A stretch of 35,563 bases of DNA from JAVJUS01 sp040220455 (GCA_040220455.1 JAVJUS010000024.1:1-35563), one strand, 5' to 3'. Shown: positions 9,455 to 16,793, numbered from the stretch's first letter. Made by a program: numbers and translations. Notes: generated by a model from the sequence alone, not told the origin.

Positions 9455-9968
9455 GCCCCGGATCGGGTTCGTCGCCTCGGCCGGCGACGGCGACGCCCTT
9501 CCGGCGATGACCCGGGCTCTCGCCCCGCCCGCCACGCGCGGGCGGGGCCCGGAGGTCGAGATCGTGGCGATGGACCGCGCCGATGCCGGGGCCGTCGCCG
9601 CGTTCCTCGAGGCCCATCCGACGGTCCATTTCCGGGATTGGGAGGCGCCGCTCGTCGCCGACGCCGTCACGCGGCCGCCGGCGGCCTGCTTCATCGCCCG
9701 GCGGACGGACGGTCGGATCGGCGGCGCCGTCATCGCGGGCTCCTTCGGCGTGCGCGGAACGATCAGCCATATCGCGGTCGCCGAGGACCTGCGTCGCCGA
9801 GGCATCGCCACGGCCCTGGCCCGCCACGCCCTCGACGCCCTGCGGCGGAACGGCATCCTGCGGGTCTTCCTGTTCACCCTCGACGAGAGCCCGGAGGCCC
9901 GAGTCTTCTGGCGCAGCCTCGGCTTTCACCCGACCGAGGGCGAGACGACGCTCGAAGCCGATCTCTGA
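9438..9968 (+). CDS. GNAT family N-acetyltransferase
   Basis: 176 residues. The Gcn5-type fold is visible from about residue 39: strand EVEIVAMD, a central stretch ISHIAVAEDL followed by the acetyl-CoA loop RRRGIATALARHAL (residues 119-132), and the closing VFWRSLGFHPTEGE typical of the family. The usual reaction is acetyl transfer from acetyl-CoA to an amine. The start overlaps the dioxygenase gene by 17 bases; an in-frame ATG at 9507 would give a 153-residue protein still containing the whole domain. Position as last gene of the azlC unit suggests it acts on the amino acid, or the hydroxylated product, handled by its neighbours. That is inference. Confidence 0.85.
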   Translation: MRPTSEPRIGFVASAGDGDALPAMTRALAPPATRGRGPEVEIVAMDRADAGAVAAFLEAHPTVHFRDWEAPLVADAVTRPPAACFIARRTDGRIGGAVIAGSFGVRGTISHIAVAEDLRRRGIATALARHALDALRRNGILRVFLFTLDESPEARVFWRSLGFHPTEGETTLEADL

Positions 9969-9986
9969 CCGCCCGGGCCGGGCCTG

Positions 9987-11423
9987 TCAGCCGGTCGGCG
10001 CGCAGCCGGGGGCCTGGAGCAGGCCCCAGCCGAACAGCGGGTCGCGGCCGGGCGGGCCCAGGTCGCGGGCGGCCGCCGTCATGGCCTCCAGCCGGGTCCG
10101 GCGCGCGCTCGGCGGGCCGCCGTCGCCGGCGACCACGGCCGTGGCGAAGACGGCAGCGATCGAGGTGCCGGTATGGCTCGCCCCGCCCGTCCGGTCCGGA
10201 ACCCGGACATCGACGCCGGGCGCCGCGAAGGCGACGTAGTCCCCCCGATTGGCCGCCCGGTAGAGCCCGAGGTCGGCATCGACCGCCGTCGCCGCGAGCA
10301 CCCCGTCATAGGCGGCCGGATAGGCCGGCCCGGCGCGCGGCCCGCCATTGCCGGCGGCGGCGACCACAGGCACCCCGCGCCGCGCCGCGGCCTCGACCGC
10401 CAGCTCGACCAGCGCGTTGGGCGCCCCGGCGAGCGACAGTCCGATGACGTCGACGTCGCGCGACAGCAGCCAGTCGACGGCGCGGGCGAGGTCGAGCGCG
10501 CTCGCCGTGATCCGGCCCTCGCCGTCGGCGTGGAAGGCGTCGGCCGCGAACAGCCGCGCGGCCGGGACCAGCCCGTGATAGCCGCCGGTCGCCCGGCCGA
10601 CGAGCAGGGTCGCCGTCGCCGTGCCGTGGGTGTCGTCGGCGCGGTAGATGCCGGTGCCGGGAAAGCGCCGCGTCTCGATCGCCGCGCCGCGCAGCCAGGG
10701 CGTCTCCGCGTCGATCGGCGTGTCGACGATGCCGATACGCGCGCCGTCGCCGGTGCAGCCCTCGACGTCCCAGCCGATCAGCCGGTGCGCCTCGCAGCCC
10801 CGGCCCCGGCAGGGCGGGCCGGCCTGGAGGGTGTAGAGGGTGTCGGGCTCGTAGCGGCCCGGCTCGCGCTCGGCGACCGCGCGCCGCGCGGCGGCGCCGT
10901 CCCGGTCCGGCGCCACGCTGAACCGGCCGACGCGCACGCCGATCGTCTCCAGCACCACCTCGTCCTCCAGCTCGAGCCCCAGATCGGCGACGCGATCGGC
11001 GACCCCGGGGGCCGGGTCGATCGCGAGAACGTAGCGATCCTCCCGATCGTCCCGATCGTCGCCGAACGCCCCCAACAACCGGTCCAGGGCCTCGATCAGC
11101 CCGGGGCCTGAGGCAGCGCCCGGCACCCCCCGGTCGTCGCCCCCATCGTCATCGCGGTCGTCGTCGCGGTCGTCATCGCGATCGTCGTCCCGGTCATCGT
11201 CCCGATCGTCATCGCGGTCGTCATCGCGATCATCGTCCCGGTCGTCGTCCCGGTCGTCGTCATCGTCGTCGTCATCGTCATCATCGTCGTCCTGGGCCCG
11301 CGCGGCGGCGAGCAGGCCGCCGGCGTCGCCGTTCAGCACGGCCGTCCGCACGGCCGAAGGGTCGACCGGAACCGGGACTCCGACCGACAGGACGAGAAGG
11401 GCGGCGATCAGACATCGGGGCAT
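9987..11423 (-). CDS. Exported subtilase (S8 family serine protease) with Asp/Arg repeat
   Basis: 478 residues. A signal peptide (MPRCLIAALLVLSVGVPVPV) is followed at 45-93 by a run of Asp and then DDDR units, then a spacer and a subtilisin-type catalytic domain. The triad is in the S8 order: Asp234 in IGIVDTPID, His266 in DDTHGTAT, Ser421 in HTGTSIAA, with the oxyanion Asn359 in AAAGNGG. Cysteines at 205, 210 and 223 precede the domain. It is predicted to act in the periplasm or outside the cell. The gene is divergent from an ECF sigma/anti-sigma pair and appears to share a palindromic promoter with it, so it is probably a member of that regulon, possibly acting on the anti-sigma factor. It ends 18 bases from the convergent GNAT gene. 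Confidence 0.9.
   Translation of the reverse strand: MPRCLIAALLVLSVGVPVPVDPSAVRTAVLNGDAGGLLAAARAQDDDDDDDDDDDDDRDDDRDDDRDDDRDDDRDDDRDDDRDDDRDDDRDDDGGDDRGVPGAASGPGLIEALDRLLGAFGDDRDDREDRYVLAIDPAPGVADRVADLGLELEDEVVLETIGVRVGRFSVAPDRDGAAARRAVAEREPGRYEPDTLYTLQAGPPCRGRGCEAHRLIGWDVEGCTGDGARIGIVDTPIDAETPWLRGAAIETRRFPGTGIYRADDTHGTATATLLVGRATGGYHGLVPAARLFAADAFHADGEGRITASALDLARAVDWLLSRDVDVIGLSLAGAPNALVELAVEAAARRGVPVVAAAGNGGPRAGPAYPAAYDGVLAATAVDADLGLYRAANRGDYVAFAAPGVDVRVPDRTGGASHTGTSIAAVFATAVVAGDGGPPSARRTRLEAMTAAARDLGPPGRDPLFGWGLLQAPGCAPTG
11145..11291 (-). repeat. Tandem 12-base repeat encoding Asp-Asp-Asp-Arg
   Basis: Inside the subtilase gene, poly-Asp codons pass into about nine consecutive DDDR units, each 12 bases, differing mostly at wobble positions (GAT/GAC). 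Such a tract can change length by slippage in steps of 12 without breaking the frame. The protein tract is extremely charged and could bind calcium or act as an intramolecular inhibitor of the protease. Confidence 0.9.
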
Positions 11424-11521
11424 CGGCGGACTCCGGAGCCGGGCGGGCGAAAGGGCGACGCGTCGATCGCGAAGGATGATATCTCGAAGGCGGCCCAGGG
11501 CCGTCGACGGGAATCGACCGC

Positions 11522-11564
11522 GCGACGGAATAACAACGCCGCGCCGTCGTTGTTATTCCGTCGC
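11522..11564. promoter_or_regulatory. Perfect 17-bp inverted repeat: candidate divergent ECF promoter
   Basis: GCGACGGAATAACAACG (11522-11538) and its exact reverse complement (11548-11564) are separated by nine bases. On the plus strand GGAAT (from 11527) is followed by 16 bases and CGTT (from 11548), which fits the ECF layout GGAAC-N16/17-CGTT; symmetry gives the same on the minus strand. The -35 of each promoter therefore overlaps the -10 of the other. It lies 24 bases before the sigma gene and 98 bases before the subtilase gene, pointing at both. A terminator is unlikely between two divergent genes. Confidence 0.65.
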
Positions 11565-11587
11565 CGGGAAGCCGGAGAACGCCGATC

Positions 11588-12088
11588 GTGGCGGATATGC
11601 GTGACGAGATGATCGCCCTGCTGCCGCGCCTGCGCCGCTTCGCCCGCGGCCTGGCGGGCTCGGCGGCGGATGCCGACGACCTGGTGCAGGCGACCTGCGA
11701 GCGGGCGCTGGGCGCGCTCGACGGCTTCGACCCGGCCACGCGACTGGACAGCTGGATGTTCCGGATCATGCAGAACCAATGGATCGATGCCGGGCGGGCC
11801 CGGGCGCGCCGGCCGAGCGTGCCGGTCGACGCGGCGGGCGAGCTCGCCGACGCCACGGCTGAACGCGCGGCCGGCGCGCGGCTGGAGCTCGACGCCGTCC
11901 GGCGGCTGGTCGACGGCCTGCCCGACGACCAGCGCGCCGTCCTCTGCCTTGTGGCGATCGACGGGCGGAGCTATCGCGAGGCGGCGGCGATTCTCGACAT
12001 CCCGGTCGGCACGGTGATGAGCCGCCTGGCCCGTGCCCGCGGCCGGCTGGCCGACGCCCTGACCGGCGGCGAGGAGGTTTCTCGATGA
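11588..12088 (+). CDS. ECF-type RNA polymerase sigma factor
   Basis: 166 residues. Region 2 (about 9-75) carries the typical DADDLVQATCERAL and SWMFRIMQNQWIDAGRARARR blocks; region 4 (about 105-160) has LPDDQRAVLCLVAIDGRSYREAAAILDIPVGTVMSRLARARGRL, a clear helix-turn-helix for the -35 element. There is no region 3, as expected for ECF factors. The GTG at 11588 is preferred because GGAG lies ten bases upstream; an ATG at 11597 is too far from it. Its stop overlaps the anti-sigma start (ATGA). A promoter-like palindrome directly upstream suggests it activates its own gene and the divergent subtilase. Confidence 0.93.
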   Translation: MADMRDEMIALLPRLRRFARGLAGSAADADDLVQATCERALGALDGFDPATRLDSWMFRIMQNQWIDAGRARARRPSVPVDAAGELADATAERAAGARLELDAVRRLVDGLPDDQRAVLCLVAIDGRSYREAAAILDIPVGTVMSRLARARGRLADALTGGEEVSR

Positions 12089-12921
12089 GCGGGGACGCCC
12101 ATACCCCCATGGATGACGAGATCGCGCTGGGCGCCTGGCTCGACGGCGAGCTGGACCCGGAAGCGGCGGCGTCGCTGGCCCGCCGGCTCCATGCCGAGCC
12201 GACGCTGCGGGCCCGCCTCGCGGCCCTGCGGGAGGCCGACGCCATGGCCCGCGCGGCCTTCGTCCCGATGCGCGACGAGCCCGTCCCGGCGGCCCTGGTG
12301 GCGACGATCCGCGGCGCCCCGGCGGCCGGTGAGGCACCGACGCCGCCAACGATCGCGCCGGCCCGCTTCCTCCGGCCCCACGCGAGCCGGCGATGGGCGC
12401 CGATGGCGCTCGCCGCCGCGATCGCGCTGCTGATCGGCGCCGGCGGCGGCTACTGGACCGGGCTCGGCACGGGGGCCGATGGCCGCAACGCGGGGCTAGG
12501 CGACGCGACCCTCGCCGGCGCGGTGGCGGCCGGCTCGGTCCTCGCCCGGGCGCTGGAGACCCGGCCGTCCTACGAGGTGGTCGAGGCGGAGGGGCTGAGC
12601 GCCATGGCCGTGGCGACCCATGTCGGCGAGGATGGCCGGGTGTGCCGGGAATACGAACTGCTGCCGGCCGCCCCCTCGACCGACGGCGAGGCCGGGCTCG
12701 CCTGCCGCGAGAGCGGCGGGACATGGCACCGGCGCGCGGTCGTCGCTCTCGGGGGGCCGGCCGGCGACGGCGACGAGGCGGGCTTCGCGCCGGCGAGCGG
12801 CGGGGCCGATCCGCTGGCCCGCCTCGTCCCCGGCCTGCGCGACGCCACGCCGCTGAGCCCGGAACGCGAGGCCGCCTTGATCGAGGCCGGCTGGCCGGCC
12901 GGGAACGACGGGGCGCGATAA
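12085..12921 (+). CDS. Membrane-bound anti-sigma factor
   Basis: 278 residues. The N-terminal 60 residues (MDDEIALGAWLDGELDPEAAASLARRLHAEPTLRARLAAL) have the helical layout of anti-sigma domains but lack the zinc-binding HxxxCxxC. One membrane segment lies at about 105-124, and the remaining ~150 residues would be periplasmic, with cysteines at 187 and 207 that could pair (CREYELL...ACRESGG). This design holds the ECF sigma factor at the membrane until a periplasmic signal releases it. It overlaps the sigma gene by four bases and is convergent with grpE, 24 bases away. Anti-sigma function is inferred from position and topology. Confidence 0.85.
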   Translation: MSGDAHTPMDDEIALGAWLDGELDPEAAASLARRLHAEPTLRARLAALREADAMARAAFVPMRDEPVPAALVATIRGAPAAGEAPTPPTIAPARFLRPHASRRWAPMALAAAIALLIGAGGGYWTGLGTGADGRNAGLGDATLAGAVAAGSVLARALETRPSYEVVEAEGLSAMAVATHVGEDGRVCREYELLPAAPSTDGEAGLACRESGGTWHRRAVVALGGPAGDGDEAGFAPASGGADPLARLVPGLRDATPLSPEREAALIEAGWPAGNDGAR

Positions 12922-12945
12922 GGCGCCGGGCGCGCCCCGCCGGCC

Positions 12946-13662
12946 TCAGACGCTGGTATCGACCTTCGCCGCCGGCTCGCCCTTGGCGACGCCGACCCGG
13001 GCCGGGCGGACCAGCCGGCCGTTGAGCACGTAGCCGGGCTGGAGCACCTGGACCACGGTGCCCGGCTTCTGGCCGCTGTTCGGCACCTCGAACATCGCCT
13101 CGTGATAGTTCGGGTCGAAGGCCTCGCCCGCGGGATCGACGCGCACCAGCCCGTGGCGCTCGAAGGCCGCCAGCAGGCCGCGCTCGGTCGCGCTAACCCC
13201 GTCGAGCAGCGTCGTCAGGGCTTCCGGACCCGCCTGGGCGGGATCGTCGGGCGCGGCCTCGAGCGCGCGGCGCAGGTTGTCGATCGGGTCGAGCAGGTCG
13301 CCGGCGAACTTGGAGATGGCGAACTTGCTCGCGTCCTCCTTCTCCTTCTGCGCCCGCCGGCGGACATTCTCGACCTCCGCCATGGCGCGCAGCGCCTGGT
13401 CGCGCAGCTTGGCGTTCTCCTCCTGCAGGCGCGCCACCTCGGCGTCGAGCGGCTCGGCCTCCAGCAAGGGTTCCTCCGCCTCGACCGCCGGGTCGGCGCC
13501 CGGGTTGGCGGCCGCCGGCGACTCCGCGGCGCCGCCCTCGGGGCGCGGCGTCTCGCCGGCATCGGTGCCGTTGCCGGACCCGGTGCGGGGTCCGGTCGGC
13601 TCGTCGCGGGACTCCGGCGCCTCGGCGGCCGAGTCGCGATTCTTCGGATCGGTCTCCGTCAT
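12946..13662 (-). CDS. grpE: Nucleotide exchange factor GrpE
   Basis: 238 residues. It releases ADP from DnaK and so completes the chaperone cycle with the dnaK-dnaJ genes at 2.1-5.4 kb. The long acidic, disordered N-terminus (about 85 residues) is followed by the coiled coil EVARLQEENAKLRDQALRAMAEVENVRRRAQKEKEDASKFA. The C-terminal beta domain shows FDPNYHEAMFEVP and the GYVLNGRLVRPARVGVAKG ending typical of GrpE. The start ATG shares an ATGA overlap with the hrcA stop, which decides it against the in-frame ATG at 13692. Co-transcribed with hrcA. Confidence 0.97.
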   Translation of the reverse strand: MTETDPKNRDSAAEAPESRDEPTGPRTGSGNGTDAGETPRPEGGAAESPAAANPGADPAVEAEEPLLEAEPLDAEVARLQEENAKLRDQALRAMAEVENVRRRAQKEKEDASKFAISKFAGDLLDPIDNLRRALEAAPDDPAQAGPEALTTLLDGVSATERGLLAAFERHGLVRVDPAGEAFDPNYHEAMFEVPNSGQKPGTVVQVLQPGYVLNGRLVRPARVGVAKGEPAAKVDTSV

Positions 13663-14750
13663 GAGCGGGTCGGTTCGTCCTTCTGGTTCCACAACAGGCG
13701 GCCGACGACCTTGGCGGTGTAGTCGACCATCGGGATGATGCGCGCGTAGTTGAGCCGGGTCGGGCCGATCACGCCGATCGCGCCCAGGATCTTCTCCTCG
13801 GTGTCGCGATAGGGCGCGATGATGACCGAGCAGCCGGCATGGCCGAACAATGCGTTCTCCGCGCCGATGAAGATCTGCACGCCCTCAGCCGTCTGGGTCG
13901 CCTCGAGGAGGCGCAGCATCGCCTCCTTGGTCTCCAGCGCCTCGAACAGCGAGCGGATGCGCTCCAGGTCCTCGATCGCGGTGATGTCGTCGAGCAGGCG
14001 CGACTGGCCCTTGACGATCAGCGTGCCCTCGTCGTCGCCGGCATAGGTGGCGAGCCCGGCGGCGACGACCCGCGCGGTCAGGCTGTCGAGCTGGCTGCGC
14101 TGGCGCTCGATCTCGGCCAGGATGTCGCTGCGCGCCTCGCCGATCGTGCGGCCGACGATCTTGTTGTTGAGGAAGTTGGTCGCCTCGACCAGCGTCGAGG
14201 TGGGCATGCCCATCGGCACGTCGACGACCCGGTTCTCGACCACGCCGCCGTCGGTGACCAGCACCACCATCGCCCGGCCGGGGCCGAGATTGACGAACTC
14301 GATATGCTTGAGCGGCCGGTCGGTCTTGGGCGCGAGGACGAGGCCGGCACAGCTCGACAGGCCGGAGAGGACGGTCGTCGCCTCCTCGAGCACCTGGGGC
14401 ATAGTGCGGCCCGCGCTGGCGCACTGCGCCTCGATGTTGGCGCGCTCCTCGTCGCTGACGTCGCCGACCTCCAGCAGGCCGTGGACGAACAGCCTCAGCC
14501 CGGCGTCGGTCGGCAGTCGGCCGGCCGAGGTGTGCGGCGCCTTGAGCAGGCCCGCCTCCTCCAGATCCGCCATGACGTTGCGGATCGTGGCGGCCGACAG
14601 GTTCATGCCGAGCCGGCGCGACAGGGTGCGCGAGCCGATCGGCTCCCCCGTCTCGACATAGGCGTCGACGATGTGCCGGAAGATCTCCCGCGAGCGCTCG
14701 CCGAGCTGCGACAGGACCTCCCGGCCAGGATGGGTGATGAGCGTCGTCAT
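13659..14750 (-). CDS. hrcA: Heat-inducible transcription repressor HrcA
   Basis: 363 residues, full length. The N-terminal winged helix is clear (GSRTLSRRLGMNLSAATIRNVMADLEEAGLLKAPHTSAGRLPTDAGLRLFVHGLL), followed by the GAF-like and dimerisation parts, and IGVIGPTRLNYARIIPMVDYTAKVVGRLL at the end. HrcA represses chaperone genes by binding CIRCE elements and needs GroEL to stay active. No CIRCE is visible in this window, so its targets are probably groESL elsewhere. An AAGGGG lies just before the ATG, and a candidate RpoH promoter is at 14775-14803, so hrcA-grpE is probably itself heat-induced. Confidence 0.98.
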   Translation of the reverse strand: MTTLITHPGREVLSQLGERSREIFRHIVDAYVETGEPIGSRTLSRRLGMNLSAATIRNVMADLEEAGLLKAPHTSAGRLPTDAGLRLFVHGLLEVGDVSDEERANIEAQCASAGRTMPQVLEEATTVLSGLSSCAGLVLAPKTDRPLKHIEFVNLGPGRAMVVLVTDGGVVENRVVDVPMGMPTSTLVEATNFLNNKIVGRTIGEARSDILAEIERQRSQLDSLTARVVAAGLATYAGDDEGTLIVKGQSRLLDDITAIEDLERIRSLFEALETKEAMLRLLEATQTAEGVQIFIGAENALFGHAGCSVIIAPYRDTEEKILGAIGVIGPTRLNYARIIPMVDYTAKVVGRLLWNQKDEPTRS

Positions 14751-14774
14751 GGTCCCCTTCGTTCAGCGCCCGGA

Positions 14775-14803
14775 ATTTGGGGCGGCCCGGCCGGCGGCGC
14801 AAG
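14775..14803 (-). promoter_or_regulatory. Candidate heat-shock promoter of hrcA-grpE
   Basis: On the minus strand CTTG (14803-14800), 17 bases, then CCCCAAAT (14782-14775). This is one base from the sigma-32 -10 core CCCCATNT. The hrcA ATG is 24 bases downstream, leaving a short leader that holds the AAGGGG ribosome site. Weaker fit than the dnaK site to the alphaproteobacterial CYTATNT form. Confidence 0.45.
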
Positions 14804-14918
14804 TCGGCGTGCACGGCGCGGCGCCCCGGGCTGGACCGTCGCCGCCCCGCGAGCTAGCTTTCGCGCCCCGTCGCCGGCGACCTCCCGCCCGAGCGAGACC
14901 CGAAGCGAGACCGACGTC

Positions 14919-15674
14919 ATGCCCGAGACCGGCCGTCCCGCCGCCCGATCGCCCCGCCGGCCCTCCGGCCGCGCCGCAGACAGCCTGCGCGCCGTCGCGC
15001 TCGAGACCGGCGTCAACAAATACGCCGAAGGATCGTGCCTCGCCAAGTTCGGCGATACCCACGTCCTGTGCCTGGCGACGGTCGAGGACCGGGTGCCGCC
15101 CTGGCTGAAGGGCGCCGGGCGCGGCTGGGTGACGGCGGAATACGGCATGCTGCCCCGCGCCACCGACACCCGCACCGACCGGGAGACCAAGCGCGGCGTC
15201 TCCGGCCGGACGCAGGAGATCCAGCGCCTGATCGGCCGGTCGCTGCGCGCGGTCACCGACCTGAAGGCGCTGGGCGAGCTGCAGGTCCGGGTCGACTGCG
15301 ACGTCCTGCAGGCCGATGGTGGCACCCGCACGGCGGCGGTGACCGGGGGCTTCGTCGCCCTGCACATGGCGATGACCCATCTGGTGGAGATCGGCGCCCT
15401 GCCCGCGGTGCCGCTGACCGACCACGTCGCCGCGATCAGCTGCGGGCTGTGGGGCGACGCGCCGGTGCTCGACCTGGACTACGCCGAGGACTCGACCGCG
15501 CAGGCCGACGCCAACTTCGTGCTGACGGGCTCGGGCGGCATTGTCGAAATCCAGGGCACCGCCGAGGGCGAGCCCTTCGCCGAGGAGCAGTTCCTCGCCC
15601 TGATGACGCTGGCCCGCAAGGGCATCGGCGAACTCGTCGAGGCCCAGAAAGCCGCCATCGCCGCGATGGCGTGA
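14919..15674 (+). CDS. rph: Ribonuclease PH
   Basis: 251 residues, slightly longer than the typical ~240 because of a basic N-terminal tail. It is a phosphate-dependent 3'-to-5' exoribonuclease that trims tRNA and other RNA ends. The core is typical: SCLAKFGDTHVLCLATVEDRVPPWLKG, GWVTAEYGMLPRATDTRTDRE, SGRTQEIQRLIGRSLRAV and LQVRVDCDVLQADGGTRTAAVTGG. The ATG at 14919 is the start giving a normal length; the frame remains open far upstream across the antisense strand of hrcA, which is not coding. It is divergent from hrcA, an arrangement common in alphaproteobacteria. The usual followers rdgB and hemW are absent; a repeat-filled spacer comes instead. Confidence 0.96.
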   Translation: MPETGRPAARSPRRPSGRAADSLRAVALETGVNKYAEGSCLAKFGDTHVLCLATVEDRVPPWLKGAGRGWVTAEYGMLPRATDTRTDRETKRGVSGRTQEIQRLIGRSLRAVTDLKALGELQVRVDCDVLQADGGTRTAAVTGGFVALHMAMTHLVEIGALPAVPLTDHVAAISCGLWGDAPVLDLDYAEDSTAQADANFVLTGSGGIVEIQGTAEGEPFAEEQFLALMTLARKGIGELVEAQKAAIAAMA

Positions 15675-16010
15675 GGGCTGCCGGGGCGGCTCGGGATTCA
15701 ACCACCAAGGGCACCAAGATCACCAAGTTCGGTCTGCGGCGAGGCCGATGAATGTTTTCACCACGAAGGCACGAAGGGTCACGAAGCTGTCTCGAAGGGA
15801 GGAATCGGGCGTGCTTTCTGCCCCATCGCCCGGCGCCGTCAGGCGCCTGTAATCAACTAACTTTCGGCCGCGGGCGGCAAGTTGGCCAAACTGCGCCACG
15901 CCCCTTCGTGGCCTTCGTGGCCTTCGTGGTGGAAACACCCCCTCCAGGCCCTGCCGCCGAACCGGCCTGGTGGCCTTGGTGGTGAGATTCCCTGGACCGG
16001 GAGCCTGCCC
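15675..16010. repeat. Non-coding spacer with nested inverted CACGAAG/CACCAAG repeats
   Basis: This 336-base gap between rph and the SPFH gene holds no convincing gene. An outer pair, CACCAAG heptads at about 15700-15727 and the complement (CCTGGTGGCCTTGGTGG) at about 15966-15984, encloses an inner pair, CACGAAG heptads at 15758-15786 and the complement at 15903-15933. The inner arms match over about 29 bases with few differences. Between them is unique sequence with a CAGGCGCCTG palindrome at 15840-15849. The layout suggests a long cruciform or RNA hairpin, or a small non-autonomous repeat element. Confidence 0.85.
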
Positions 16011-16793
16011 CTACTCCCGCCGCCCCGCGGCGTTGGCGGACTCCGACAGGGCGCCCATCAGGCGGCCGAGGTCGAGGGGGAAGGGGAAGACGATGGTGTT
16101 GGACTTGTCGGTCGCGATGTCCTGGAGCGAGCCCAGGTAGCGCAGCTGCATCGATTCCGGCTGGCCGGCGAGCGTGCGCGCCGCCTCGACCAGGCGCTGG
16201 GCGGCCTGCTCCTCGCCTTCGGCGTTGATGATCTTGGCCCGCCGCAGGCGCTCGGCCTCGGCCTGCTTGGCGATGGCGCGGACCATGCTCTCGTCGATGT
16301 CGACATGCTTGATCTCGACATTGGCGACCTTGATGCCCCAGGCGTCGGTCTGGGCGTCCAGGATCTCCTGGATGTCGCTGTTGAGCTTGTCGCGCTCGGC
16401 CAGCATCTCGTCGAGCTCGTGCTTGCCGAGCACCGAGCGCAGGGTCGTCTGGGCGAGCTGGCTGGTCGCCGCGCGGAAGTCCTCGACCTGGTTGACCGAC
16501 TTCTCCGGGTCGACGATGCGGAAATAGAGCACCGCGTTGACCCGGGCCGAGACGTTGTCGCGGCTGATGACGTCCTGGCTCGGCACGTCCTCGACGAAGG
16601 TGCGCAGGTCGACGCGGACCATCTGCTGGAGTACCGGGATCAGGATGATCAGGCCCGGCCCCTTGATGCCGGTGAACCGGCCCAGCGTGAAGGTGACGCC
16701 GCGCTCGTATTCGCGCAGGACCCGGAAGGCCGAGGCGAAGAAGGCGATGACCAGAAGGGCGATCAGCCCGATGACGACGGCGTTGGTGATCAT
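16011..16793 (-). CDS. SPFH/stomatin-like membrane protein
   Basis: 260 residues. One N-terminal membrane segment (about 5-25) is followed by the SPFH band-7 domain: REYERGVTFTLGRF, GPGLIILIPVLQQMVRVDLRT, DVISRDNVSARVNAVLYFRI, and TTLRSVLGKHELDEMLAERDKLN. A coiled stretch (QAEAERLRRAKIINAEGEEQAAQRL) then drives oligomerisation. These proteins form large rings in the inner membrane and often partner with NfeD proteins. Here the upstream NfeD gene overlaps its start by four bases (ATGA), which supports a joint complex in membrane protein quality control. Confidence 0.93.
   Translation of the reverse strand: MITNAVVIGLIALLVIAFFASAFRVLREYERGVTFTLGRFTGIKGPGLIILIPVLQQMVRVDLRTFVEDVPSQDVISRDNVSARVNAVLYFRIVDPEKSVNQVEDFRAATSQLAQTTLRSVLGKHELDEMLAERDKLNSDIQEILDAQTDAWGIKVANVEIKHVDIDESMVRAIAKQAEAERLRRAKIINAEGEEQAAQRLVEAARTLAGQPESMQLRYLGSLQDIATDKSNTIVFPFPLDLGRLMGALSESANAAGRRE

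Noticed and set aside
11145..11291. CRISPR-like array in the subtilase gene
   Set aside because: The 12-base units are contiguous, without spacers, and encode an in-frame DDDR tract.
11522..11564. Palindrome as a transcription terminator
   Set aside because: It lies between two divergent starts with no transcript expected to enter it, and it has no T-run beyond its arms.
14751..14918. CIRCE element for HrcA autoregulation
   Set aside because: No TTAGCACTC-N9-GAGTGCTAA or near match is present here or before dnaK.
13839..14918. Upstream extension of rph across hrcA
   Set aside because: The frame is open only because of GC bias; RNase PH conservation begins after the ATG at 14919.
15700..15986. 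CRISPR array or transposon ends
   Set aside because: The repeats are heptads in inverted arrangement without spacers of equal length, and no transposase or target duplication is visible.
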